Part shown: positions 34,778 through 47,400 of the stretch, one piece after another
Layout: each line of letters begins with the position of its first letter
Position numbering within the stretch: the stretch's first letter is position 1
Source: Taxawa tesnikishii (nom. ined.)
Lineage: Eukaryota > Ascomycota > Dothideomycetes > Dothideales
Length of the DNA stretch: 64,000 nt
Direction: 5' to 3'
Assembly: GCA_030247885.1 (NCBI GenBank)
Contig: JAPDRO010000009.1
Coordinates: forward strand, 1,116,001 to 1,180,000
Made by a program: the position numbers and the translations under genes
The notes under the pieces: generated by a model
What the model saw: only the letters and a program-made list of their open reading frames with translations
Told to the model about the DNA's origin: nothing
The model's database searches: none

Positions 34778-35909
34778 CTACCGCGACTGATCCTGCCACT
34801 TGAACTTTGGCGCGTACCCCAATTCCTTCTTCGCCTTGTCGATCGACAAAAGCGTATCGTTCGGTCCCTTCGTCTGGTTATACTTGACGTTCGGGAAGCA
34901 GGCCTTGACGAGCTCGTCGTTGGACTTGCGCATGCATGTGTCTTCGGCCGCGATCAGGTATTGATGATGACCCTTCTGTTTGGATTTGAGGGAGAGGGAA
35001 ACGGATTGTGCGCCGTCGCGGGCATCTGCAGTGGGGTTAGTTGGAAGTTGAGATGATGGATTTGGCGGTTTGGTGGAGTGCTCAAACTGAGTTTCGGTGG
35101 CGAACAAAGCATTGATGGTGGACGTGGAAGACTTACCGATGTAACCCCAGCAGTTCCAGTAACGCGCTTTCGGGTCTTCCTGCCAGCCCTCGAAGGTCTT
35201 GTACTCCTCGGGCAGCATGACGTTACTGAATCGCAAGGAGATGATCTTGACGGACGGGTCCCAGCGTGCGTACTGCTCCGCCATCGTCTCTCCAACCAGT
35301 TTCGACAATGAGTACGCCGACTCGGGCTTCCGCTCATGCTCCTCAGTGATAGGCAGCGAGGATGGCGCATGCGGGTCGAACGGGATACCAATAAGTGTCT
35401 CTGAAGATGCGAGCACGATGTTCTTGATTCCGATCTTGCGGCAGGCTTCCAAAACGTTGTATGTGCTACGTTCGTATCAGCCCTATCCGCCTCCTCAAGA
35501 CCGAATTGCAAACGTACCTCATAGTATTCGTCCTGAACTGCCTACTAGCATTAGTCTGGCCGGGACTTGGAATCGCAGCAAGATGCACCACCGCATCAAT
35601 GCCCGAGTAGGCCATATCAGTCGTCATAAAGGTCTCGATTACAGCGCCCATGTCCTCGAGATCGATCTCGACGAGACGGTACGCGCCGCCGAGTCCGCTC
35701 TTGCCATCCTCGCTGACACCTGGTGGGCGCCGAGTGTCGACGGAGATGACCTCCCAGCCCTCGTCAGCGAGGTATCTCACGGTGCTGCGACCAAGCTTGC
35801 CGCTACCACCAGTGACAACAACGCGGGGCTTCCTGGCACCACGTTGGGCTTCGCCCAGGGCGAGCTGATCCGTGAAGGAGCTGCGGCTTGCGGAATCATG
35901 GAGAGACAT
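34778..35909 (-). CDS. NAD(P)-dependent sugar epimerase/dehydratase (extended SDR)
   Basis: Exons 35518..35909, 35137..35465 and 34778..35025; 322 aa, frame unbroken. An extended short-chain dehydrogenase with a Rossmann fold: VVVTGGSGKLGRSTVRYL binds the dinucleotide, IDAVVHLAA is the usual core strand, LASSET supplies the catalytic Ser/Thr and YSLSK the Tyr-x-x-x-Lys pair. Later segments ISLRFSNVM and IDKAKKELGYAPKFKW match the nucleotide-sugar epimerase / uronate dehydrogenase group. The substrate is not predictable. No signal peptide, so cytosolic. Introns are GT-AG (52 and 111 bp). An AT run (TATATATATA at 35989-35998) lies 80 bp upstream and could serve as TATA box. Confidence 0.86.
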
Positions 35910-36711
35910 CGTTGATACTTTTAAGTTAGGAAGAGGTGATTTTGATTTCAGATGGTAAACGAAAAGAGAGAGGGAGAGAGTAGAGACATATATATATACC
36001 TATTGATAGAGAAGCACCATTGCCGACCTCTAACCTAAGCTTACAGATATTTTCACCTTCACCCACCGGGGCCCCGTTGCTGGATTATGTCATTGACACT
36101 CCGCTTGCACTTTACTGGATGAGGCATGAGAAAAGACGGGGGTAAGAGGACATTTCAGTGGAGAAGAAACTGGGGATCTGCGCGGTTTGAAGAACCCTGC
36201 GTTGCTGGCTGCGTCATTGACTCGCGCTGTCACGGCGAAAAGCCCGCAGGAACAACCAACGGCCATACGTTCCATAGCCAGATATCTTATTGCAAGTGTT
36301 GAACCACCATATCAGAGATTTTTCTGTTGGTACGAAGTCAAACATCCGTGATCGAGCCGACAGCTGTCCTCCTCCAGATCCTGCTGTTCAGATAGAATGG
36401 GTTTGCTGTTCCTGCAGACATTAAACTTGTCCTATGCTGGACTGACTATATATCGAAGAACAAGTGGTGTGGTATGCTAACAAAGTCCTCTAGGAGCCTC
36501 ATACGGCTCTTCACCAGACGCCTGCAAATGCGACTTGACCAACCCCATGCGCCACATCAAGCATGCACAAACAACCTGCTGCCCACAGCCCTACCGTCTC
36601 ACCTCCTCACCTCCTCCGCTTCCCTGTACTCCTCCCCATCACTCATCGTTCTTGGGCTCTCCCTCTCATCCACCCATTCGTCAATCTCCAACTTTTTCTG
36701 CTGCCTTGACA
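35910..36711. other. Intergenic: epimerase promoter and MSP1 3' flank
   Basis: Contains an alternating TA run at 35989-35998 near the epimerase start and purine-rich sequence (35960-35985). No gene recognised. Confidence 0.5.
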
Positions 36712-37973
36712 TCACACCCCTCTCCTTCCAAAGAAATCATCCGTCTGCAACCCCTCACATCCTCCGCCCGTACACCTCTGATCCCTCTTCCACTCGCCTT
36801 TGCCTCGCGGATGTACTCCCTAACCGGACACATGGCGGCGTCTCTGCATGCTTCTTTGATATCACTCCCGCTCATACCTGCGCTGACTCGGACGAGGACG
36901 TCGAGATTGAATTTTGCGGGGTTGGGATCGATCTTGGTGTCACGGAGCGTGAGAGCGAAGATGGAGCGGCGCTGGGAGGCGGATGGGAGTGAGACGGGGA
37001 ATTTCTTTGGCAAGCGGCGGAGGATGGCTTCGTCGATGTCTTGGATGCGGTTTGTGGCCCCGAGGATGCAGATGCGCTGGGGTGTACCTGTCGAGTTGGC
37101 GCTCGTGAGACCGTCCCAGTGAGTCATGAATCTGGGAGAATTGTTAGCTTTGCTGGTTCAGGAGGGCGTGTGGGGTGGGATCGGTGAGGGGAGGGAATAG
37201 GATGGCAGACGTACTCAGCCTTGACCATGCCGCTCGCCTCGTGCTCTCCGCTCCTCCGTTGGCCCAGCACGGCGTCGATCTCGTCGATGAAGACGATACT
37301 AGGTTGGAGTTTTCTTGCAAGGCTGAAGACGGCATTCACCAGCTTGTTGCTGTCGCCATACCACTTTTCCGTCAGGGTCGAAATGTGCAGGTTTATGAAA
37401 GCCGCTCCACTCTCGTGCGCCAGCGCTTTCGCAAGCATCGTCTTTCCGCATCCGGGTGGTCCGTACAACAACACGCCAGAGGGCGCTGAGAGGAGAGAAC
37501 TGGTGCTGGAGTATAGGTGCGGCATCGTCAGGGGTATATGACAGATTCCCGCAGCTCTTCTATGATGTCGTCCAGACCGCCTATGTCGTCGAAGGATATG
37601 GGGATCTCTGACGGCGCGACAACCTCCATGGCTATCGTTTGCTCGTATGGGGTGAGAACCATATTTTCCCCTTTCCACCTGTCTTCTCGAGGTTGTGCGC
37701 CATTTTGGTCCCGATAGTCTTCCTCCTCCGTCCGGTCACCGAAAATGGACGATAGGCGCGAGTACGCTGCGGAGGCTTTTGCTGCGCTTCCGATTTCGCA
37801 CCGGCTTCTGGATCTAGTCGTGTGAGTATTTGCTTGATCAAGAAGTAGCCGAGGATGGGCTGTTAATAGCGTTAGCGAACGGCATGGGAGACGAGACCCA
37901 AGAGTGTTCGTACAGCGACGACAACGGGCACGAGTTCCGATATCCAGTGCATGAGCTTCCGGTCGTAAGACAT
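36712..37973 (-). CDS. msp1: Msp1/ATAD1-type AAA ATPase of the mitochondrial outer membrane
   Basis: Exons 37914..37973, 37215..37859 and 36712..37131; about 375 aa. Msp1 pulls mislocalised tail-anchored proteins from the outer mitochondrial and peroxisomal membrane. Seen: N-terminal membrane segment ([20 protein letters not shown], formed across intron 1), linker, [20 protein letters not shown], then the AAA module: [20 protein letters not shown] (Walker A), [15 protein letters not shown] (Walker B), [16 protein letters not shown], and the family C-terminus [14 protein letters not shown]. Three breaks, each one base short: 37777-37780 (TTTT), 37531-37534 (GGGG) and 36751-36754 (CCCC). With the last one read as written the frame would end at 36681 and lose the conserved DDFF tail, which supports a lost base. 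It shares a 335-bp divergent promoter with thymidylate synthase. Confidence 0.9.
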
Positions 37974-38308
37974 AATGGGCGACGGTCCAACAGCCGCTGG
38001 AGTCTAGTTGCTTGCCAGAAGTGTGAGTGTAGCGCAGGGTATGGAATGGTCTGGACAAGAACAGGTTGCTGCTCGTGCTATCACATGTACATGATCATTC
38101 GTGCACTTCACATTTGGTTCCACTTTCTTCTTGGCATCTCCGGTCGGCTATCTGCATTGCGCCGGGCCGATCCACCACCGCCACACCGCCACTTAACGCG
38201 TGCACGCGCACTGACGCGTCTACTCCCACGAGCGCGTTTCAGTCGTCCATCAGAAAACATACAGCCCGCTTCATCTTTCCTCAACTCACCAATACAATCC
38301 GGACAAAC
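37974..38308. promoter_or_regulatory. Divergent promoter MSP1 / thymidylate synthase
   Basis: A 335-bp space between two divergent starts. The half nearest thymidylate synthase holds the MCB sites listed separately. Confidence 0.55.
38196..38219. promoter_or_regulatory. Two MCB sites before thymidylate synthase
   Basis: ACGCGT at 38196-38201 and 38214-38219, 90-113 bp before the ATG, with a near match (GCGCGT) just downstream. In budding yeast thymidylate synthase is a classic MBF target driven by ACGCGT, so this is very likely functional. Confidence 0.65.
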
Positions 38309-39387
<1,079 letters not shown>

Positions 39388-39970
39388 AAGTGTATGTTCG
39401 GCAGGGTTTGGGGAGGAGGTAAAGGGTAGGTTGGATTGGATGTATATTGAATCACGCAGGATGGGCAACTAGGGTTCAAGCTTGGTACTGTGTTGGGTAG
39501 GCGCAATGAAGCGGGTATTTGTGGTATATGACTGGAAAGTCAGGGGCATGGGTATGCGGCAGACTTCGTTATTGTTGGTCCGGCGTTCGTAGGCGTTACA
39601 CTTGTGGTTTTCCTATTGTCGATGTAGTTGTGCTGTGGTGTGGCAAGCATCTCCCGCTTGAGGCGCCGCCCGCCCAATTTCGACATCGGCCCCCGCGATT
39701 TGTATCTCAGCCTCACCTTACCTCACCTCGCCTCCATCGTAAGTAGTTCTTCTTGCGCATTGAATAGTATTGATGGGTTTCCTTAATGCATAGACCATCG
39801 CTCCGAGCCTCGTACCTAGCCTGCACCGCAACCAAGAACGTGTGAAAAACAACCTCGTCAGAGACGGCCTACCCGCACAACATGTAGGGAATATTGTCAT
39901 CACACGCTTCTGTACGTTCGGCGCTCCGCGAGTCTCCTCGCTTAACCAGACGACCTGCAAAGCTGAGAAT
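39388..39970. other. Intergenic: thymidylate synthase 3' flank and HET gene promoter
   Basis: No gene. The HET frame is open upstream to 39842 but has no ATG before 39971. A short direct repeat CTCACCTTACCTCACCTCGCC is at about 39713-39733. Confidence 0.5.
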
Positions 39971-41866
39971 ATGTCGGGAAAGCGAACTCGATGCGACACG
40001 AGCCTCGGCCGACGACGTGCAAGAGCAAGAGTGCAGCTCCAGCCCTACGCATACGAGCCTTTAGCTGCTGGCGAAATACGAATCTTGACTCTCTTTGCTG
40101 GCGTATATACGGACCCACTGCGCGGATCGCTCAAACCTGTTTTGCTGAGCGAAAGGCCGCGCTACAAGGCCATATCATATGCTTGGGGAGAACCTGACTT
40201 CTGCGAGAGCATCATCACGGGTGATTACAGCAATCTGAAGATTACTACATCTTTACATGGAGCATTACGTCGTTTTCGAGATCCGAAGACGTCCGTCCGG
40301 CTTTGGGCAGACGCTGTCTGCATCAACCAGTCATGCATCGAAGAAAGAGACCAACAGGTCCAGCTCATGGGTCAGATCTATAGCGGTGCTTCCGAGGTTA
40401 TGATCTGGCTGGGAGAAGCCGATGAATGTGATGATCTTGCATTCTGGACTACCAATCACCTGCCAACTATCTGGAAAAACACTCCTGTTATCGGCCCGGA
40501 TTCGGGCGAACCTGACACAGTGTTCGAGATTGAAGATCGGTTTCGAAAACTGTTAGAAGATCAACATCGTCTTCTCGCTCCACATTCAGATCGGTTGTCC
40601 AGGATGAGCACTATGCAAGCGGTGTTCCTCGCACTGAAGTCATTGTTTGAACGTACTTACTTCCAACGATTATGGCCTGTACAAGAGGTACTCCTGGCGA
40701 GGAGCGTGACCGTCTACGCGGGCGACCAACGTTGCACTTGGAAGAATCTGCTGAAAACGAGTGGAATGTGTGGACGCATACGTGAAGAAAAAGAAGGTTA
40801 CGTCAGGTTGCCATCCCCGTCGCTCACCATGTTGACAGCCGACCGCTTGTCAGGTCAATCTTGGTCTTTGCACACACTGCTGCTCGAGACGATGGCATTG
40901 AAAGCATCCGAGATAAAAGATCATCTCTTTGCACTTCGTGCTCTTGTAGCCGAAGTTGATCGGCCGGCGCTGTACGGGAGTTATGCTGATAAAGACTTCG
41001 ATATCTTCAGGAGATTAACGTTGCATCTACTCCAGCAAATGCCTCCTACACAAGCTTGGCCGCGGATGTCACCTTCGTGGACACTTGCTGTGGCTGCTGC
41101 ACAGAACTGCCATGATGTCACCAAACCGTCTTGGATACTCGACTATAGCAATGCCCATCGCCCGTGGGTACCGCCCGAATATTACGTTACCAAGTCTGAT
41201 TCTCGATCACATCGCGTTGGGGCAAATTGGGCGCCGGAGGATCCGCTGGCGTTGCGATTGTCCGGCTTGCAGATAGCGACCATCACTTCCACCATGAGGG
41301 ATATTCAATCCTCTACGGACACACTCCCGACAGATGACTGCCATACTGCGACCCATAAAACGATCGGCGAAGTGGCTGGCAAGACACCGAACGACGAAGC
41401 CTTGTACAAGCTGTGCCTTCGCTTTTGCTACTCTCGACGTACGAATGGGATGGCTCCCAAAGGCCCTTTGGCGGATATATTCTTCGCGCAGACTGACGAA
41501 GACGTCATCCGTCTGTGCAACCACCAGATATCACACAACCGACATAGAGAGGCGCACACCAATTGGGCCGCTTACACGATCCTGCACCTGAAAGGCGTAC
41601 GCCCACAGCAGAGGTGGTTTCGATGGCACGAACCGCGGCAGAATTCACTGGCGCATCTGAGTGATGGGCGTCTTGGGTGGGTCCCGAGCATGACGCTAGT
41701 CGGAGACAGCGTTGTTCTCCTTCAGGGAGCACCTCGACCTTTTGTCGTGCGCAGGATGTCACAGAACTCTCTTCGTTTGGTCGGTGATGCGGAGATACCT
41801 GGACTGAAGATTCGCGAGATCGCAGCCGGTCATGGGCCTAGGATGGAAGAGCTTAGGATCATATAA
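39971..41866 (+). CDS. HET-domain (heterokaryon incompatibility) protein
   Basis: One exon, 631 aa, frame unbroken. The HET domain (about residues 60-240) shows its three usual blocks: RYKAISYAWGEP, LWADAVCINQ followed by ERDQQVQLMGQIYSGASEVM, and YFQRLWPVQEVLLARSVTV. The C-terminal half is variable and ends with a region seen in many HET proteins around YGSYADKDFDIFRRL. In fungi such proteins take part in vegetative incompatibility and cell death after fusion with a non-self strain, but most family members have no tested role. The start at 39971 is the first ATG; the basic N-terminus (KRTRCDTSLGRRRARARVQ) is unusual. It ends convergently 144 bp from the xylanase. Confidence 0.9.
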   Translation: MSGKRTRCDTSLGRRRARARVQLQPYAYEPLAAGEIRILTLFAGVYTDPLRGSLKPVLLSERPRYKAISYAWGEPDFCESIITGDYSNLKITTSLHGALRRFRDPKTSVRLWADAVCINQSCIEERDQQVQLMGQIYSGASEVMIWLGEADECDDLAFWTTNHLPTIWKNTPVIGPDSGEPDTVFEIEDRFRKLLEDQHRLLAPHSDRLSRMSTMQAVFLALKSLFERTYFQRLWPVQEVLLARSVTVYAGDQRCTWKNLLKTSGMCGRIREEKEGYVRLPSPSLTMLTADRLSGQSWSLHTLLLETMALKASEIKDHLFALRALVAEVDRPALYGSYADKDFDIFRRLTLHLLQQMPPTQAWPRMSPSWTLAVAAAQNCHDVTKPSWILDYSNAHRPWVPPEYYVTKSDSRSHRVGANWAPEDPLALRLSGLQIATITSTMRDIQSSTDTLPTDDCHTATHKTIGEVAGKTPNDEALYKLCLRFCYSRRTNGMAPKGPLADIFFAQTDEDVIRLCNHQISHNRHREAHTNWAAYTILHLKGVRPQQRWFRWHEPRQNSLAHLSDGRLGWVPSMTLVGDSVVLLQGAPRPFVVRRMSQNSLRLVGDAEIPGLKIREIAAGHGPRMEELRII

Positions 41867-42010
41867 AAAGCAACATAGAGAGCTGAAAGTCCGATTACAT
41901 GGGATGACCTGGGGATACAGTGTTGTGATTGTCAAGTAGCACTAGCATAGCGATTACACATCGGGCTCACACCATATCCTCCCCTGCAACGTCGTCCATC
42001 TTGTCCCGGC

Positions 42011-43358
42011 CTATTTTCCACCATTCTTCGCGTATGCCTTAATAGTGTTGAGCATGGCATAGTAAGCAGGCTTCTTTTGGTAGTTCTCGTCCCACGCAAG
42101 CGCCGCACCTTCGGTGGAGAAGACACCGGGGATCCAAGAGTACTTGTCCGAAACGCCCTATTCCCTCAGTCAGCCGACCGTTTCGTTCACGCACCAGGAT
42201 CGCAAAAGCAGGATCACGGTAGGGTTAGGGATGGGGAGCACAAGACCCCGGATTTGGAACTTACCCAGAGCGTGATACCCACGCACTTCTTGACGTTCAG
42301 GCAAGCCTGAGTGACCCTCGAGTAGGCATCCGCCTGCGCCTGCAGCTTCGTGGCGTTCGCCGGGGTCGTCATCCGGATGTCCAATTCTGTGTAAGCAACA
42401 TCGGCTCCTAGGTCGGAGTACAACCTCAAGCTCCGCTCCAGGGTCGCCACATCAGGGGTAACGCCGCCACCGCTGCTGGAGGTCGGCTCGGAGGTCAGAT
42501 GGGCTTGCAGACCGACGCCGTCGATCTTCGCGCCGTAGGCCTTGACGAGCTTCAGGATGCGTTGGGCACCGAGCGCTTTGGCGCCTGAGTATTCAATGTT
42601 GTAGTCGTTGTAGTAGAGCTTGGCCTTGTTGTCGTACTTGTGCGCGAGGCGGAAGGCGATGGGAAGGTAGGCTTCGCCGATGGTGTTGTACCAGACTGAC
42701 TCGCGGTATGTGCCGTCCTCGTTCAGAGCTGAGGGGAGGCGTTGTCAGCAAGTGACCCTCGTTTTGAACAACCATCACATTGTTTGCTTGACAGGGTTTC
42801 ATAGGTTTCAGATGTGGCGGGACAACGTACCCTCGTTGACCACGTCCCAGTGTGTGCATTTGCCCTTGTAACGTCCAGCAACGTTCTTGATGTGGTTCTC
42901 CATGATGCTGATCAAAGTCGCATTGTCGAAGCCTCCATTACTGACCCAAGCTGGCAACTGGCTGTGCCAGACCAGGGTATGGCAACGAATCTGCTTCTTG
43001 TACTTTTGAGCAAAATCGACGATCGCGTCGGCACCCGCAAAGGTAAAGTTGTTGCGGGTAGGTTCTGTGGATTCCCATTTCATGGCATTCTCCGGAGTGA
43101 CAGAGTTGAAATCGACCGGGGACTTGATGATGTTCTGCTCGGCAGCATCGTCGCGGATAGTGAGGGCGGTACCAATGTAGTCGCGCCCTTTAAGACAGGT
43201 CCAGGCCTGTTGGAGGCCCTTTTCGGAGGCGCGAGACCTTGCATCTGTTAAGTCTGGGCAATTCTCAAGAAATAGTGAGCTGGTTCAACATACTCGAGAG
43301 GACTTGCCGCGCTGAGGCCAGTAAGGGCCAAAGCGGCGGTGAGCTTGGAGAAGTGCAT
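42011..43358 (-). CDS. Endo-1,4-beta-xylanase (GH10), secreted
   Basis: Exons 43294..43358, 42831..43237, 42265..42728 and 42011..42157; 360 aa, frame unbroken. It cuts xylan in plant cell walls. Signal peptide MHFSKLTAALALTGLSAAS; then FNSVTPENAMKWESTEPTRN, HTLVWHSQLPAWV, the acid/base Glu in WDVVNEAL (formed across intron 2), YYNDYNIEY, GLQAHL, and the nucleophile Glu in AYTELDIRM. The C-terminus CVGITLWGVSDKYSWIPGVF is formed across intron 3. There is no carbohydrate-binding module, so it is a single-domain enzyme. The acceptor of intron 1 is at GCAAG, not the nearer AACAG, because only that keeps the frame. A TATA-like TATATAA lies at 43461-43467 and an unusual inverted repeat further up. 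Confidence 0.96.
42220..42231 (+). repeat. Telomere-like TAGGGTTAGGGA inside xylanase intron 3
   Basis: Two units of the fungal telomere hexamer TTAGGG (first incomplete) within a 107-bp intron. Too short to be a relic telomere with any certainty. Confidence 0.4.
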
Positions 43359-44455
43359 GTTGTTGGGACGTGAAGTTTAGCTGGAAAAGCTACTGACTCG
43401 AGTTCCCAGGGTAGAAATCACTGTGGACAGATATTCGGAAGACTCGAGAGAGGGTGGAACTTATATATTGGTAGGGTAAATTTGCAGATTGCATACTCCT
43501 CCCCGGTCAGAGTAGCCTTTCACGACATAAATTGCCAGAAAACATTTGCGTATAACCGGCTTGGAAGATGTATACAGGCAATAAAGATGCCCTATTGCTA
43601 GGCGCGGGCATGAATCTTCCAAGCCGGTTATACACATTGTGGGCACTCGATCATTCACCCCCGCAGACGTGGAGATGAAGTCTGGGGAGACTGCCGCTGT
43701 GGGCATAGGTCATGCTTCTCGGCGCTGTCGCTAGACCTGGCTGTACATGGTTTGTGGCGCTGTAAGTTCGAGGCTTCGCCTATGCCAAGTAGGATAAAAG
43801 CGTGGATGAACAGCTTCAGAATGCGGCGTCAGATAGCCAAGGCGGGTTTTTGGGGAGATTGTCGTGATCTTGAGGAAGCCAAGGGGGCTAGATTGGAAGA
43901 TGAAGAAGAGAAGGAGGACTGCCAAGGAGGTGGTGTTGCTCGCCAAGCTGCCGAGGTTGGCACTGGGATCCGGGGCGGCTTGCACTGTCTTGCGGCTCCG
44001 CATTGAATGTTGATTGGTCACACCTTTGCGGTTCCTGAGACCCCTTCCCACTACTTCCCACTACTTCGCACTTCGCACTTCCATCCTCCCCTTCTGTACT
44101 ACACAAATCGCTCCGGAAGACATTGAACAGGACTGGGCTGTGTAAGTGAGGCTCGCCGACTCTGCTTCGCTTGGATGCGGTACGTGCTCGATTCTGACTG
44201 GCGGGACTAAGTCTCGGCAACTCTTGGGGACGACTGCTGGCTTTTCGGAGTCGAACCCTCTCCGTGAAGAGCTAAGGATATGGATATACGAACCTACTGG
44301 TCGTCGATGCTGCGCAGTCCAGCTACTCCGTGTATCTGAGAGTGACTGGTCGTCTATTGAGCACCATCGTCATATAAACACAGTTGGATTGGGTATTCTG
44401 CGACATGCTACCAGATTATTTATCACACAAACCACTCTATAACCACATCTGCTCC
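43359..44455. other. Intergenic: xylanase promoter and KRE33 3' flank
   Basis: Almost 1.1 kb, with both neighbours on the minus strand. Near the xylanase it holds a TATA-like box (43461-43467), a CCCCGG at about 43500 and CTGGGG at about 43682 that fit the loose CreA consensus SYGGRG, and a 20-bp inverted repeat listed separately. The distal half (43700-44450) has only short overlapping frames. A GGTTCGACTCC-like stretch near 44250 (minus) is not a tRNA. Confidence 0.45.
43550..43633. repeat. Perfect 20-bp inverted repeat in xylanase promoter
   Basis: Arms 43550-43569 and 43614-43633 are exact reverse complements (left arm GTATAACCGGCTTGGAAGAT), separated by 44 bp, 192-275 bp upstream of the xylanase ATG. 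It could form a hairpin or cruciform, be a pair of opposed binding sites, or be the ends of a tiny mobile-element relic. No target-site duplication is obvious. Confidence 0.8.
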
Positions 44456-47400
44456 TCACCTCGACTTCTTTCCCTTCTTACTCTTTTTCCCTCCCGCGCC
44501 GGCCATTTCTTTATGTGCCTCCTCGAGCGCCTCGCCCGCCTTCCGCTTGTTCTGCGCCGCCGCGTTCGTACTCTTGACGCTCACTGTCGTGCTCTTGCCA
44601 CCCTTCTTCTGCGCCTCTCGGATCTGACGTTCCGCGTCCTCCCAACTCGCGTTGCCATTAGCAACCTCATACCTAATCACAGTCAGTCCTTCATCCTTCC
44701 ATTGAGAAACACATGGTACGAGTGAGGATGGTGATTGAGACTTACTTGTCAAGGGGCAGGGCATCGATCAGCGCCCTAGCCCTTTCCCTCTCCGCCCGCA
44801 TAACCTCATCGCCACCCTGCTCCAACTCATCCTCGAGCGTTTGCTGCAGCGGCGCAAACCGCCTATCGTCCGTCTCTGGCTCGCCATCCTCCTCCGCGTC
44901 AATCTCCTCACCATCCGCGTTCCCGCCGCCAATGCCCTTAGGCATCTTGTCCGCGACTGCGCCCTCGATGAGGCTGCGGAAGTGCATCGAAATCTTGCGC
45001 ATGACCTTGACGAACATGGCGAGCAGCTGGGATGGCTGTAGACCGAGCTCCTTCTCCACGTCTTCGAGGGTTTTGCGCTGCAGTCCGATGGCGCAGAGGA
45101 GGGCTTTCTGGACTCCGCTGAGCTTGACGCCGACCTCTTCAGCGGCCGTGGCGGTTTCGCTGCCCTCGATGCGTCCGGTGAAGAAGAGCTCGGCGATCTT
45201 GGGCAGGAGGTCCAGGATCACGTGGTAATCGAGCATGTTGTTGGCGTAGCTATCCAGACGCTTGAGATCGAAGGGGCTGAAGAGCTCGTCCAGCTCTGTC
45301 TTTGCGAGCGGGCGGGGCGGCGCGCCCGTGTCCAATGCCATGCCCATACGTGCTGACTCATCGATGCTGAGAGCCTGCACGCTGGCGAAGGTGCGGAACT
45401 GGTACGAAAGCAGACTCAAGAAGCGGCGGTGGAAATCCTTAGTGTAGGCACCGAGCCAGGCAGGATCAGACGCGCCAGGTGAGTCCAAGGTTCTCAGCAT
45501 AACGCAGGTGTGCTCGCCGGTGAGATCGTTTGCCGTTTGGCGGAGATAGACTGGTGCGAAACCTGCACGCTTCCAGAACTTGTGCAGAGGAGATGTGAGA
45601 CCGTAAGATACACCGAGGTAGTCGAGATGCGTGGGTCTGCGCTCCGACAACCGGGCAAAGAGCGGGGGCATCTTTGCATCCTCACGGACCTTGATGTCGT
45701 CCTTGAGAAGTGTCGAGTTTTCGAGCTCAGCATCCGTCACCCGCACCATGGGCTCCATACCGACCTCGAGTTCCGGCTCCGTCTCGGCTAGCGCTATGAA
45801 CTTGCCCTCGTAGAACTCGGTCAGGAGCTCCAGTGCCCGGCTGCCGTATCCCATATTGGTGTAATCCGGGTTCGTGGCGATACGCACAACGCGCGCGCCA
45901 GATAGACCGGCAAACTCTTCGTCCTGGAATTGCTGGCTCACGAGCCAGGGATTAAATCTCCACCAGCGCGCTGTCCTCGGCTCAAGCTGTTCAACACGCT
46001 CTCTCGGCTGATTTGTCCTTCGAGTGCCACTTGGATAACACACAGCGGTTCTGGGAGGCGCTTCGCATCCTCCTCGATTGGCGGAACCAGTACGAAAAGC
46101 TGATGAGCAGGCGCGTCGGACATCAGTTGCAAGTCGTTGGGGGAGTTCTTGTAGTGTGATGCGACGTAGAGAGCCATCATAGACTGCAAAAACTTTTCTG
46201 AAACCGGGTGGAACGAGAACAGTCTGTCTCTATTCACATTAAGCAACTGACACTGCGAAGGGTGAGGACATCCGCGGGTACTAGATGAGCGAGGAAGAGT
46301 AGCGTCAAGGCAAAGCAGGCGGTTCAGCCATTTCTCGACCGCATCGCCTTGCGCGTATCTGATCGGTTCCGATAGGGTGATTTCTCGCAAAGAACGGCCT
46401 GCAAGAGCCACCTGTGCGCCATCTTTGGCTGCCTTGCCAGTGGAGCGATCTGCAACTTCGCCATCTGCCGAAGCTTTTGCGCCGCCTCTTGACTGTTCCC
46501 GCAGCTGTTGGATCAACTTGAGGGAAAGCGACCGGCCGGTTCCCTCGTAGCCGTTTATTGTTGATGCCATGAATACAAGATACGGCCCCATGAGTTTTCT
46601 GACCAGTGGTAAAGGAATCGCGGCAGCTTCATCGATGACCAGGAGTTCGGCCTGTCCCAGAGTGTATGCGTCCTGGGGTTGGATATACTGGATAGTTTGC
46701 CGATGCTGACGATGCACGTTTACTCTCACAATGGCCTTGTTGAAGTCAGGATTTGTTGATTGGATAATGGTATAGTCTGTATGATCCAGATAATCGAGTG
46801 CATCAAAGCCCTTGAACACAAATTCGAAAAGGGTCTTCAAGTTCTCTGGGCTGGGGAGGTTATGAAAATATTGCTGTAACCGTGTGCTATGGCTGCGGCG
46901 ATGGCCACGCCTAGCGCAGCAGATTTTCCTCGGCCTCTGCCTGCTGTCAATGTGACGGTGCTCTGTAGGGTCTTCTCCGCGATCGCATCCACAAAAGTTA
47001 AGAGCGCCTTGGCCTGGTCGACTGTTTTTGCAAGAGTGACCAATGACCCCACAGGTTGTGTGTCTAGTAAGCTTTCCTTGATGCCCTCGAGTTCTCTTGC
47101 TGCCGGTGTTTTTCCCTGCGCATCTGGGTCCGGAGGTGGCAGTTGTTGGACAGATCTACCACCAGATATTGCCAACACGTTCATTTCGTCATCGATAACC
47201 AGGCACGATTCGCAGCTACCCAAGGATAGAACGAAGCGCTCGTTAAAGCGTGGTGTAACATCCCCGTGCGCCTCTGTCCGGTACCTCGTGTGAATATCGT
47301 TGTGCATTGTGTACAGCTGTCTCAGGCTGTTCATGCCCTTCAACAACAGGATAACCAGCCCACCTCCTTCCACAGTCTCAATCGTCCTCGCCAAAAGGTT

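Noticed and set aside
44225-44275. tRNA-like B box (GGTTCGACTCC on the minus strand)
   Set aside because: The five bases on each side of the supposed loop do not pair, and no acceptor or anticodon stem is visible.
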